Shown here: positions 55,007-63,802 of the stretch, piece by piece
Numbering within the stretch: position 1 is the stretch's first letter
Layout: every line of letters starts with the position of its first letter
From: an uncultured Eubacterium sp.
Lineage (GTDB): Bacteria > Bacillota > Clostridia > Lachnospirales > Lachnospiraceae
Direction: 5' to 3'
DNA length: 64,000 bases
NCBI GenBank assembly: GCA_948579355.1
Contig: CAPAOV010000012.1
Coordinates: forward strand, 7,973-71,972
Program-made: the position numbers and the translations under genes
Notes under the pieces: generated by a model
Told to the model about the DNA's origin: nothing
Database searches by the model: none
The model's input: the letters and a program-made list of their open reading frames with translations, nothing else

Positions 55007-57031
55007 ATGGAAAATGTTTTAGTTGCTTCGTGTAAAAGGGTAAAGGGTAAAGTATTACGAAAGGTTAAAAGACAAAGCATCATGCTAAAGGATAGGACGC
55101 TTCAATTATCCGATGGTGCAGAGTTGGTAGTAGGTGGTCTCGGTTTACTGGATAAGAAAGCGAGAATGCAGGCAGATAATTTTGTACGCCCACAGAAAGC
55201 ACAGTATAAAACAAATATGTGGCAGGAAAATTCTTTGGCAGTTAAGACCCAGTCAAGAGACTTTGTTTTACAAACGATGCTTGAAAGCGGCGAGTTTACG
55301 TTTGACCACATGTATGTAATACGAAATCCCTATGGAGAATCTCCGCTTGTTGCGCTGGCGTTATTTGTAACCGAGGCAGCGTGCCGAGTAAGGGTGACAA
55401 CAAAAGGAAAGACACCGGAGACTGATTATGTTTCTGAACTGCCATCTGCGAAGAAACATAGAGTACCTATTTTAGGCTTATACCCGGGAATGGAAAATCA
55501 GGTTTTGATAGAATTGCTGGATGATTATAATCAGACATTAGCAAGTCATACGATTCCGATTGAGACGAAGAACTTACCGAGATATATGAGAGAATGCATT
55601 ACGGTGAAGAAAAAACCGGAAAACCCGGCGTTTCCGTTTGTCCTCATTAACGGCGGCGTAGATATTCATACGTGTGCTTTCGACAGGGAGGGCGACATCC
55701 GTTTCTTCCTGCGGCGCAAACCGAGGGGATATGGTATTTTCCCATTGTCAAAAGGGCGTTTTTTCTATATGGAAAAAGATATCGCCACCCCGTCTTTTTC
55801 GAATCCACAGACAGTACAGTCCCATGATATGGACTACATGGGGCGCATTTTTAAGACCTATCACACAAAGAACGGCGTACACCATACGGTGGAAGAGAAA
55901 ATCGGCGGCAATATTTTGGCGGGAAGTAATACAATGCTTGAGCATACCGAGGATATGGTAATTGAAATTGATAGAAACACGGGTGAAATCGTGTGGAGTC
56001 TGGAAATATGGGATTTGTTTGATGATACTTACAAGGACTTAATGGATTGGTGCCATGTCAACTCGGCAGCATATTATGAGAAAGATAATTCGATTCTCAT
56101 CTCTCTGCGCAATATTCATTCCGTGATTTGTGTCGATTACGGCACGAAAAAGCTTCGCTGGCTTCTGGCAGACCCGGAATTTTGGAAAGGAACGCCGATG
56201 ACAAAATATCTGTTGCAGCCGGTCGGCGAAGTGCCATGGGTGTATCAGCAGCATGCGGCATATGAAATTGAGGAAGACTTCGACGGCAATCCGGATACAA
56301 AGCATATTATGGTATATGACAATCACTGGGCAAGACGTCGTCCAGCAAAATCTTTTGACGGCGACCCGCTGTCCTATGTCAGTTTCTACGATGTAAATGA
56401 AAAGGAAATGACGGTGAGCCTTTATAAACGGTTTGCCAGTCCGAAGACAAGAATCCGTGCGAACGGCATTTATGTGCCGGATAAGAGGCGGGTATATAAT
56501 ATGGCGGGTTCTTATGCGGAACCTGTTGACGAAGATATGGGCGGCGTATACGAGTATGATTTTGAGAGCGGGGAAGTACTTGCAGAATACGGTGTGCGGC
56601 CGGGATATTTCCGCGGCTATAATTTTGAGCCGGATGTGGAGCAATTGGCGCGTCCGATAAAACCGGCGAAAGATTATTTTGTTGGGGAATTGCGTCATCC
56701 GAAAGAATTAACCAGTGAGGATTACCCGAAAGAAATGGCGGGAAAAGTGAAGCGGATACGAAATCAAAAAGTCGATTGCCAGTTACAGGAAGATATTTTA
56801 ATGGTACAGGCGACCGACCACCAATTACAGAAGATATACTTCTTTGGTGAAAAGGGAAATTATGTAGTTGATTACAGTGACACGTATCAGACAATGCCTA
56901 TTTTCAGTAATATGACATATGCGCATACCGCTCATCTGGAAAATCTTCCATCGGATAGTTATCAGTTATATCTCGTTGTTGAGGATAGACTTTATAAAAC
57001 GGGCAAATATATAAAGAAAACTTCTGTGTAG
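55007..57031 (+). CDS. Arylsulfotransferase (ASST) family protein, apparently cytoplasmic
   Basis: A 674-residue protein with an N-terminal beta domain (about 40-205) and a beta-propeller (about 210-660). Residues equivalent to the ASST active site can be placed: His273 in QSHDMDYMGR, His350 in DWCHVNS, Arg368 in SLRNIHS (the 18-residue spacing of the E. coli enzyme) and His416 in YQQHAAYE. Known ASST enzymes move sulfate from an aryl sulfate to a phenol through a sulfo-histidine and do not use PAPS; enteric ones are exported, but no signal peptide is visible here. Position 37 bp after cysC suggests a link to PAPS. The ATG follows GGAGG. Confidence 0.85.
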   Translation: MENVLVASCKRVKGKVLRKVKRQSIMLKDRTLQLSDGAELVVGGLGLLDKKARMQADNFVRPQKAQYKTNMWQENSLAVKTQSRDFVLQTMLESGEFTFDHMYVIRNPYGESPLVALALFVTEAACRVRVTTKGKTPETDYVSELPSAKKHRVPILGLYPGMENQVLIELLDDYNQTLASHTIPIETKNLPRYMRECITVKKKPENPAFPFVLINGGVDIHTCAFDREGDIRFFLRRKPRGYGIFPLSKGRFFYMEKDIATPSFSNPQTVQSHDMDYMGRIFKTYHTKNGVHHTVEEKIGGNILAGSNTMLEHTEDMVIEIDRNTGEIVWSLEIWDLFDDTYKDLMDWCHVNSAAYYEKDNSILISLRNIHSVICVDYGTKKLRWLLADPEFWKGTPMTKYLLQPVGEVPWVYQQHAAYEIEEDFDGNPDTKHIMVYDNHWARRRPAKSFDGDPLSYVSFYDVNEKEMTVSLYKRFASPKTRIRANGIYVPDKRRVYNMAGSYAEPVDEDMGGVYEYDFESGEVLAEYGVRPGYFRGYNFEPDVEQLARPIKPAKDYFVGELRHPKELTSEDYPKEMAGKVKRIRNQKVDCQLQEDILMVQATDHQLQKIYFFGEKGNYVVDYSDTYQTMPIFSNMTYAHTAHLENLPSDSYQLYLVVEDRLYKTGKYIKKTSV

Positions 57032-57035
57032 AGGA

Positions 57036-58604
57036 TTATTCCTCTCCGTAAATCAGTTTTTCATAAGCGGCGTTATCGACAGCGTAGTACTGGCGGCCAA
57101 TGAGTACCATAAGCTGGTCGCCGGGCAGGATGACGGTATCTCCCTTTGGGGTAATCGTATGACCGTCCCGTTCAATAGAAGCAACTAATGTATTTTTCTG
57201 CCAGACTATCTGGCAGATTTTTTTATTGCAGATTTCACTATCAAAAGGAATGACATAGGTGACAAGAACTTTTTCCGCGCCCTCTTCGATATCCAGCTCC
57301 TTTTGGTGATGTAAAATATTGTCGAGAAGAGAGGTGTAAATAGGTTTGCTGCCAATGATATTTGCCATAATATAAGCGAGAATGCTCACAACGGCAATAT
57401 CAAGCATTCGGTGCATATTACCTGTCATTTCCGTTATGAGGACGATACCGGTAATCGGGGCCCGAACGATACCGGCAAATAAACCGGCCATGCCGAGGAC
57501 AATAAACTGTGGCAGCAAATCGTCCGCCAGAGGAAATACTTTCATCACGAGTACGCCAAAAATAGCGCCGACATATGCGCCCAAAATAAGGAGCGGGAAA
57601 AAGATACCGCCGGGAGCGCCGGAGCCAAATGATACGGTCGAAAAAACAAATTTCACAGTCAGTAGAATGATGAGTGTAATCAATGCGGGTCTTCCCTCTT
57701 CTAACAGGACAACCATGCGGTGGCCGCCGGCAAGAACTTCCGGAATGGTAAGTCCTAAAATACCTGCCATTAGAAATGGTATGGCAATCCGGATTTCTTT
57801 GGGAATATTTTTAAAACGGTGAAAGAGAGCTTGTCCGTTTAGCATAATTCGGTTGTATCCGGCCCCTGCCAGTCCGAGGAGAACGCCCAAAATGGCAAGC
57901 AGCCAATAGTAGCGCAGCGGCAGGGTTGAGGTACGAAAAGAAAAAATGGCGGACTGGGTAAAAAAGATTTTTGATATGTAATCGGCAGTTACCGCAGCTA
58001 CCATTCCCGCAACGAGCATCGTGCGGTCAAACGTGTGGTGAATTTCTTCCAACACGAATAAAATACCGGCAAGCGGGGCGTTAAAGGCGGCGGCCAATCC
58101 GGCTCCGGCGCCGCAGGACAGCAGGCCGATTTCTTTTGTTTTGTCATACTTGCGTATGCGCGAGTAACCTTTTGCCGCCATCGCACCGAGCTGAATGGAG
58201 GGGCCCTCCCGTCCAAGGGATAACCCACCTAAAATACATAACGTACCGCCCGTAAATTTGGCGATAACGACACGCCACCAGACAGAATCAAGATAGCCTT
58301 TCACTTCACCGGAAACCTGTGGAATACCGGAACCGGAAGACATACGTTCCCATTTGACAATACGCGCCACAATGGCGCCCATCGCCGCCAATGCCAAGAA
58401 CCACAAGGCAATCTTCCACGGATTTCCTTGAATGGTATACAGAATAAAAGAGAGACCTTCCTCCGCATAGGTAAGGCAATAGCGGTAAACGACGGCGGTT
58501 AATCCTGCCAAAATGCCAATGAGCAGACCCTCAATGACAAGCGATGCGCTTCGACGGAAAGAATCTCTTTCCAGTTGTTGTAATGTTTTTTTGTATTTAT
58601 TCAT
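57036..58604 (-). CDS. ClC-type chloride/proton exchanger with C-terminal TrkA-C domain
   Basis: A 522-residue protein. ClC selectivity motifs are complete: GSGIPQ, GREGPSIQLG with the gating glutamate, and GAPGGIFFP; the inner proton glutamate is suggested by FVLEEIHH, so it should be an H+/Cl- antiporter rather than a channel. A TrkA-C-like domain (about 435-520) may bind a nucleotide or ion regulator. The ATG at 58604 is preferred; an ATG at 58616 overlaps the GGGG ribosome site. Its end is only 4 bp from the convergent sulfotransferase gene, with no terminator between. Confidence 0.92.
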   Translation of the reverse strand: MNKYKKTLQQLERDSFRRSASLVIEGLLIGILAGLTAVVYRYCLTYAEEGLSFILYTIQGNPWKIALWFLALAAMGAIVARIVKWERMSSGSGIPQVSGEVKGYLDSVWWRVVIAKFTGGTLCILGGLSLGREGPSIQLGAMAAKGYSRIRKYDKTKEIGLLSCGAGAGLAAAFNAPLAGILFVLEEIHHTFDRTMLVAGMVAAVTADYISKIFFTQSAIFSFRTSTLPLRYYWLLAILGVLLGLAGAGYNRIMLNGQALFHRFKNIPKEIRIAIPFLMAGILGLTIPEVLAGGHRMVVLLEEGRPALITLIILLTVKFVFSTVSFGSGAPGGIFFPLLILGAYVGAIFGVLVMKVFPLADDLLPQFIVLGMAGLFAGIVRAPITGIVLITEMTGNMHRMLDIAVVSILAYIMANIIGSKPIYTSLLDNILHHQKELDIEEGAEKVLVTYVIPFDSEICNKKICQIVWQKNTLVASIERDGHTITPKGDTVILPGDQLMVLIGRQYYAVDNAAYEKLIYGEE

Positions 58605-58733
58605 AGTAAACCCCATTTCGAGAACATTTTTCTGTTACCTATACTATCATAATCCCGAAAAGAAATCTACCGCCACAAATGAAAACAATAGTTTCTTTTT
58701 GTATCCCCTCAACTCTCCACTACATAAAAACGA

Positions 58734-59771
58734 TTATGCGGTTACCTGTATGTGACAGGCTTCTTTTGTGCCGTCTTCCGAGGCATAGATATAGCAGCTT
58801 CCTTTCTTTTTAGCGGTTACTTTTCCTGTGCTGTCCACACTCGCAACAGCCGATTTACTGCTTTTCCATGCAGGCGCATTGCCAGAACTGACGGTAGCTG
58901 TCAGCTTTAACGATTTTCCTTTCTTAATTACGGCGGACGATTTGCTCAATGAAATTGTTGGAGATTTAACGATAATCTCGCATTCCTTTGTGACGCCGTC
59001 CAGATTGGCAGTAATAATTGCCGTTCCGTGTTTTATGGCGGTTACTCTGCCGCTTTTGCCTACCGTGGCGACGCTTTTCTTCTTTGTCTTCCATGTCACG
59101 CTGCGGCCGGAAGATGTCTTTGCCTGCAGGGCCAGACTCTGTTTCCTATAGAGGGAAGCGCTTTTCCGGCTCAGCGTAATTTTTGGCTTTTTTACTGTCA
59201 ACCGGCATACTTTCGTGCTTCCGTCAGCCTTTGCGGTGAGATTCGTCTCGCCGGGTTTTCGTGCCGTTATCCGGCCGTTTTCATCTATCGTGGCAACGCT
59301 GGATTTTTGGGATTTCCATGTGACAGGCGAGCCGTTAGATGTACTCGCCTTTATCGTCGCACAGGTTCCGTTTTCTATCGTGAGATTAGATGCTGACAAG
59401 GTGATTTGAGTCTTTTCAACCGTCACCTGACAACTGGCTTCCCCGCCCGTCACTTTGCCCGTAATTTTGCAGGTTCCCGCTTTCTTTGCGGTGATTTGCC
59501 CGTAAGTGTTGACAGAGGCAACGCTTGATTTGCTGCTCTTCCAGACGATACGCTTGCCATTGCTGGCGATGCCTGTGAGAAAACAGCTCTGTCCGATTCG
59601 CAATGTGCAGTTGTATCTGGATAAGAGAACAAGAGCATAACCGCCGGCGGATTGTACGGACATAATATGTGTTGTGAATAATGTGGCGATAAGCGCCAAT
59701 GAGAGCAGAATAGATGTTCTCTTTCGCAGGAACATTTTCTGTCTGTTGAATTGTTTTGATAAATATCTCAT
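58734..59771 (-). CDS. Secreted protein made of four Ig-like (Big_2) domains
   Basis: A 345-residue protein: signal peptide (about 1-42), then four Big_2 repeats of about 75 residues, each with a W-K-S(T)-x-K-x-S-V-A core (IVWKSSKSSVASV, VTWKSQKSSVATI, VTWKTKKKSVATV, PAWKSSKSAVASV). No enzyme domain or sorting signal. It probably forms a rigid surface or wall-associated rod. Unlike the xylanase Ig domains it is not linked to a catalytic module. The ATG at 59771 follows GAGGAGGGG. Confidence 0.85.
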   Translation of the reverse strand: MRYLSKQFNRQKMFLRKRTSILLSLALIATLFTTHIMSVQSAGGYALVLLSRYNCTLRIGQSCFLTGIASNGKRIVWKSSKSSVASVNTYGQITAKKAGTCKITGKVTGGEASCQVTVEKTQITLSASNLTIENGTCATIKASTSNGSPVTWKSQKSSVATIDENGRITARKPGETNLTAKADGSTKVCRLTVKKPKITLSRKSASLYRKQSLALQAKTSSGRSVTWKTKKKSVATVGKSGRVTAIKHGTAIITANLDGVTKECEIIVKSPTISLSKSSAVIKKGKSLKLTATVSSGNAPAWKSSKSAVASVDSTGKVTAKKKGSCYIYASEDGTKEACHIQVTA

Positions 59772-59931
59772 ATAAGACCCCTCCTCTGTGTGAGGAGAGT
59801 GAGGGGATGTCTTGTAATATAGCACAGATGAATGCGGAAAACAAGTGATTTTTGTCCGCTATTTAAGCGGGTTGAGCTGTTAAAAAATGAAATCGGGAAA
59901 ACGTAAGTGGACACGCTTCCGTCACAGAACG

Positions 59932-60675
59932 TCAGTGACAATCATTATAAGGGGAATTACTAATCCCTTTTGCTTCCAGTTTTGTAACCATTCTGTCAAG
60001 CAATGGCCGGCAGCTTCTTTTGAACCATTTTGCATCGCCAAATATTCTCACCAACGAGGGACTGATTGCATAATAGAGGCGAATCAATACCTTTCCGTAC
60101 CAGCTTTTTGCCAGAAAGCCATCGCGGAAACGGCGAAGTACCCATACTTCCGAACAGTCGTAAGAACCGTAAACGGCAGTAGCCACATAGCAGCCGTTCC
60201 GTCTTTTGCGTCTTTTCGTATTTTTATGGCTGTTGCCCTTGACGGCAGGAGTGGCAGAGTTACTTTGTATCATGCTGCTTTTGGCAATGAATGCGACAGT
60301 ATCTTTTTGTATCATATCATGTTCAATTAGTTTCTGACGGATGTCGTCCACAATCTCACCGTTTGCGGTATCCGGAAGCAGCGGGTCGGTCTTGAAATCA
60401 ATAACTAATTTATTATCAATAGTCAGGGCCATTTCTATTCTCCTGTCGCTGTCCGCAATCATGCCATCGGGAAGATAATTCAGTAGATAACTGTGAAAAC
60501 CGCGTACTTTGTATCCACGCTCGAGAAAAGGATTGTGACGGTAAAAATCACCCTCCATTTTCACACCGTATTTTCGCAGTGACTCAATTACGATTTTGGC
60601 CCAGCATTCGCCTGCCATGTCGACATTCACCATCTCATCCGGCGCAAGATAGTCAAAATAATATGCTCTTGCCAT
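59932..60675 (-). CDS. Protein with C-terminal CFI-box domain
   Basis: A 247-residue protein. The first 150 residues contain no motif I recognise (FDYLAPDEMVNVDM, VIDFKTDPLLPD). The C-terminus, CYVATAVYGSYDCSEVWVLRRFRD, cited in part as CYVATAVYGSYDC and VLRRFRD, then YYAISPSLVRIFG, is a CFI-box-CTERM type domain of unknown function that is common in clostridia. A Lys/Arg-rich hinge (NTKRRKRRNG) joins the two. The ATG at 60675 follows GGAGG. It faces the left border of the candidate invertible segment and would be transcribed by the switch promoter in the opposite orientation. Confidence 0.75.
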   Translation of the reverse strand: MARAYYFDYLAPDEMVNVDMAGECWAKIVIESLRKYGVKMEGDFYRHNPFLERGYKVRGFHSYLLNYLPDGMIADSDRRIEMALTIDNKLVIDFKTDPLLPDTANGEIVDDIRQKLIEHDMIQKDTVAFIAKSSMIQSNSATPAVKGNSHKNTKRRKRRNGCYVATAVYGSYDCSEVWVLRRFRDGFLAKSWYGKVLIRLYYAISPSLVRIFGDAKWFKRSCRPLLDRMVTKLEAKGISNSPYNDCH

Positions 60676-60756
60676 TGTAATCCTCCATTTCTTTATCTTT
60701 ATCACAGGCATTTTGTGAGAGAAAAATATGCCTGAAATACGGAAACAAATGAAAAT

Positions 60757-60780
60757 GTAACAAAATTACTATTCTGTTAC
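60757..60780 (+). repeat. Left inverted site (candidate recombinase site IRL)
   Basis: The 24 bp read GTAACA, AAA, TTACTATTC, TGTTAC. The site has 9-bp dyad arms AATGTAACA (60754-60762) and TGTTACATT (60775-60783) around a 12-bp asymmetric centre, the usual form of a tyrosine-recombinase core site. It matches the right site in inverted orientation at 21 of 24 positions. Confidence 0.65.
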
Positions 60781-60928
60781 ATTCTGGAAAAACCCCCTAT
60801 TTTTCTGCATTTTACAATAATACTTAACCGCCTTAAACAAAAAAAGTATCTCCTGATTTTTCTAATCTTATGACTCTGGTAGCATTTTATCAATTTATAA
60901 AAACAAAAGTGCAGGAAGTAACGTAGTC

Positions 60929-61220
60929 GCTTAATAACTTATCGTATTCAAGGCAATGGGTATCCTGCGGTAACTTGTCCTTGTATCGCTCCCCGAAAAA
61001 TTATTGTTTCTTTTGTTTACAGAGCGCCGCCCGAGCATTGTCTGAGCTGTCTGCTGTCATTTTTTATAATTTATTATCACTTTTGGCAGCAGACAGTAAG
61101 TTTTGCGAGAGGCGGCGAAAGACTTCTGTAAACGAAAGAAACGATTTATTTTTCGTCGGGAGCAGCATACCGGACAAGATACCGCAGGATACCCATTACA
61201 TTGATATTAAATTATTAAGC
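60929..61220. repeat. 292-nt long imperfect inverted repeat
   Basis: Matching arm blocks, in nested order: 60929-60937 with 61212-61220 (9/9), 60955-60980 with 61172-61197 (25/26), 61006-61023 with 61125-61142 (17/18), and 61047-61056 with 61087-61096 (10/10). The centre, near 61070, is AT-rich. As RNA it would fold into one long rod. The spacing of compensating matches suggests selection on structure or an old inverted duplication. Confidence 0.75.
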
Positions 61221-61233
61221 CGCCAACTTTCCC

Positions 61234-61262
61234 TTTACACTTCCCCCATTTGGTGGTAATAT
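61234..61262 (+). promoter_or_regulatory. Outward promoter at the right edge of the candidate invertible segment
   Basis: TTTACA (61234-61239), a 17-bp spacer and TAATAT (61257-61262). The -10 box ends two bases before the right inverted site, so in the present orientation transcription enters the recombinase gene. Confidence 0.6.
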
Positions 61263-61264
61263 TA

Positions 61265-61288
61265 GTAACAGAATAGTAAAAATGTTAC
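61265..61288 (-). repeat. Right inverted site (candidate recombinase site IRR)
   Basis: On the minus strand the 24 bp read GTAACA, TTT, TTACTATTC, TGTTAC, so only the three bases after GTAACA differ from the left site. Arms GTAACA and TGTTAC flank a 12-bp centre as in the left copy. Confidence 0.65.
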
Positions 61289-61350
61289 GGGTGTCCTCTT
61301 GTCTCTGATAGGTTATACTTAAACTATCAAAGATAAGGGGGCATATTATT

Positions 61351-61923
61351 ATGGCAGAAACAGAACCAATCAGAAGTAAGAAGCAGTTAAAAGAACTGGC
61401 AGGATACTATTTGAAAAAGGGACAGTTGCGGAATTATACCTTAATTGTCATGGGAGTATATACGGCGTTAAGAATCAGCGATTTATTACGTTTACAGTGG
61501 TCAGATGTATACGACGAAGAACAAAAGACATTTCACACGCATATTACGGTAACGGAGAAAAAGACAAAAAAGACGAAAACGATTGCCCTAAACAAGCAGG
61601 TCATTGGTGCGCTGCGGCAGCAGTTCTTACACCGTCGGGGGGAATTTATTTTCGCCAATAACCGCAAAGACGCCAAGGCAATTAGCCGGGTTCAGGCATG
61701 GCGTATCATTCGTGCGGCAGCGACAGCGATTGGTCTCAATGGCAAGATTTCCTGCCACAGTTTGCGCAAGACTTTCGGTTATCATGCATGGACGAGCAAT
61801 GCGGTTTCTCCGGTAGTCATTATGGAAATTTACAATCACAGTGATTTTAAAGTTACGAAACGTTATCTTGGTATTACGCAGGATGATTTGAATGCGGCAT
61901 ATCTGGGAATGCAACTGATTTGA
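61351..61923 (+). CDS. Small tyrosine recombinase (XerC/D-like integrase)
   Basis: A 190-residue protein, essentially the catalytic domain alone; the usual N-terminal core-binding domain is very short or absent. Catalytic residues can be assigned: Arg in TALRISDLLRL, Lys in VTEKKTKK, His-x-x-Arg in SCHSLRKTFGYH, His in YNHSDFKVT and the nucleophile Tyr in KRYLGIT. Small recombinases of this type invert promoter segments in clostridia (RecV-like) or resolve dimers. The paired inverted sites just upstream are the obvious candidate substrate. A G-rich ribosome site precedes the ATG. The NUDIX gene follows by 28 bp. Confidence 0.9.
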   Translation: MAETEPIRSKKQLKELAGYYLKKGQLRNYTLIVMGVYTALRISDLLRLQWSDVYDEEQKTFHTHITVTEKKTKKTKTIALNKQVIGALRQQFLHRRGEFIFANNRKDAKAISRVQAWRIIRAAATAIGLNGKISCHSLRKTFGYHAWTSNAVSPVVIMEIYNHSDFKVTKRYLGITQDDLNAAYLGMQLI

Positions 61924-61951
61924 CAAAGATAGCAGCAGGGGGGTAATTTCA

Positions 61952-62521
61952 ATGAAATTTAAGAAAATAGAAAAAAAGCATACGGGGAAATTTATTCACC
62001 GCTATGATATCACCTATGATTTAGGGCAGGGACGGGAAAAGATTTATGAAATGATTAGCCGGGACGGCGAAATTGACAGTTTGGAGCGTCTACAGAAGCA
62101 CAAACCCGATGCCGTCGTCCTCATACTCCACGATGAAAGCGGGGAGAAGCTTCTCCTGAATCGCGAATTTCGTCTGGCGGCAGGGACTTGGGTTTACAAT
62201 TTTCCTGCCGGACTGTTAGAAGCGGGCGAGACGCCGGAGCAGGCGGCCGCAAGGGAGCTGAAAGAGGAGACCGGGCTGCAGCTTACCGCTATTGACGATA
62301 TGATGGGATACAGTTACAGTGCGATTGGTTTTTCCAACGAGAGCAATCTGTGTATTGTCGGCAGGGCCGCGGGGCAGTTTGCCGAAAGCAGTTCCGCCGT
62401 AGAAGAAATTGAGGCCGGCTGGTTTACGAAAGAAGAAGTGAGGGAATTGATGAAAAATAGTATATTTGCGGCGAGAACACAGGCGTATTGTTACTTGTGG
62501 AGTCGGGAAGAGCGACAATAA
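61952..62521 (+). CDS. NUDIX hydrolase (ADP-ribose pyrophosphatase-like)
   Basis: A 189-residue cytoplasmic enzyme with a complete Nudix box, G-x5-E-x7-REL-x-EE-x-G (starting GLLEAGETPEQ, with RELKEETG). Upstream VYNFPAG and downstream YSYSAIGFSNE fit the ADP-ribose pyrophosphatase group. It hydrolyses nucleoside diphosphates linked to another group; the substrate is not certain. Close spacing suggests cotranscription with the recombinase, possibly under the same switch promoter. Confidence 0.9.
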   Translation: MKFKKIEKKHTGKFIHRYDITYDLGQGREKIYEMISRDGEIDSLERLQKHKPDAVVLILHDESGEKLLLNREFRLAAGTWVYNFPAGLLEAGETPEQAAARELKEETGLQLTAIDDMMGYSYSAIGFSNESNLCIVGRAAGQFAESSSAVEEIEAGWFTKEEVRELMKNSIFAARTQAYCYLWSREERQ

Positions 62522-62612
62522 AAAATGGCTGCCAATGAAATTAGACGATTATTTTTGGGGTGTTGTCTACCTTTATTCTCTTAGAAAGTGAAAGTATTTA
62601 TGGGGGTCGAAA

Positions 62613-63802
62613 ATGAATGAAATTGTAACAGAACGCTCGAATTCTCTTTGAGCCTAATGTCTATATTACGGTATATGTTGAAATTGCGGGAAAAGTATGT
62701 CCGCATAAGTTGTCTGCCGCTGTGAAACAGGCATTTGAAGCAAATGAAGCTACGATGTCAAAAATGGTGTTAGAAAATGGTTTGGCATATTATGAAAAAA
62801 TGTCTGTATCAAACTGTAAAATAGAGATTAAGAATGAAAATAAGAACTGGATAGAGCTTGTGAATCAAAATGAAAACATTCCGTTTGCGATTGATGAAAG
62901 TGAATTAATTAGGGCTTTTATCATGCCATCAGAGGATAAAACGCAGATTGTAATTATGGCTCATCATTTAGTGGGCGACGGTAAATCCATAATCTATTTT
63001 GTCAAAGATATTATGAATGCTTTATCAGGTATTCCGCTTACCTATAAACCTCTTGCTTTACTTGAAAGAAATCTGCCGAAACAAGGGGGTGCCCGCTATT
63101 GCAAAATTATATGCTCGTTATTGTAAACACAAATGGAACAATCGTTTTTTTACATGGCAGGATTATTATCATTTACACAAGAAATATTGGAAATCAGTTT
63201 CATCTGATATAAGATGCGAAACTTTGTCTGTTGAAGAAACACAGAGAATAAAAGACGATGCAAGGAATATTGGCTGTTCCGTCAATAGTTATATTGTGAC
63301 GCTATTTTTACAAAAATATCCAGACCTGTGTAAAGTAGGAATACCTATCAGCATACGGCAAGATAAAAACGAAGCTATGTCAAACCTTACTTCTGGTATC
63401 AGCATTAATTATAAGTATGATGTAGAAAAAACTTTTGCTGAAAATGCGGTACAAGTTCATAAAAGAATAACGAGGAAGATAAAGCGGTATAAAGTATTTG
63501 TATTGCAATTTCTTGCGAGGCTGCCTATGACATTGATAGACGCTGTATTATTGAATACATATAATTCTTGCTGTGAACGCTTGGCGGAAAAAACTGCAAA
63601 AGTCTTGGGCTATTTCGGAAAATACAAAAAGGACTTGGGTATCAGCAACTTGACTGTAATTGACATACCTACTTCTTACGGAAATTATAAAATTACAAAT
63701 ATTATTTTTGTTCCTCCTGCGGTTTCCTATTCCAATAACATAATCGGAGTTTCAACCATTAATGGGAAGATGTCAATTTCATATCACAATATTACAAAAT
63801 AG
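62613..63802 (+). pseudogene. Condensation-domain/acyltransferase-like gene with two frameshifts
   Basis: The reading is MNEIVTERSNSL, then a shift near the TTT at 62647-62649 to FEPNVYITVYVEIAGKVCPHK, then a second shift at the GGGGG tract near 63086-63091 to VPAIAKLYARYCKHKW and on to TMKMS-like C-terminal sequence ending at 63802. One missing T and one extra G explain both breaks. The combined product of about 395 residues has the HHLVGDGKS motif (HHxxxDG) of condensation domains and wax-ester/alcohol acyltransferases. It is probably inactive unless sequencing errors are responsible. The native substrate is unknown. Confidence 0.7.

Larger units (their letters stand above)
60781..61264. 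other. Candidate invertible segment
   Basis: 484 bp with no convincing gene, bounded by inverted 24-bp sites and lying 86 bp before a tyrosine recombinase gene. It contains a 292-nt near-palindrome and, just inside the right border, a promoter pointing outward. This is the layout of a phase-variable DNA switch, inferred from layout only. Confidence 0.5.
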
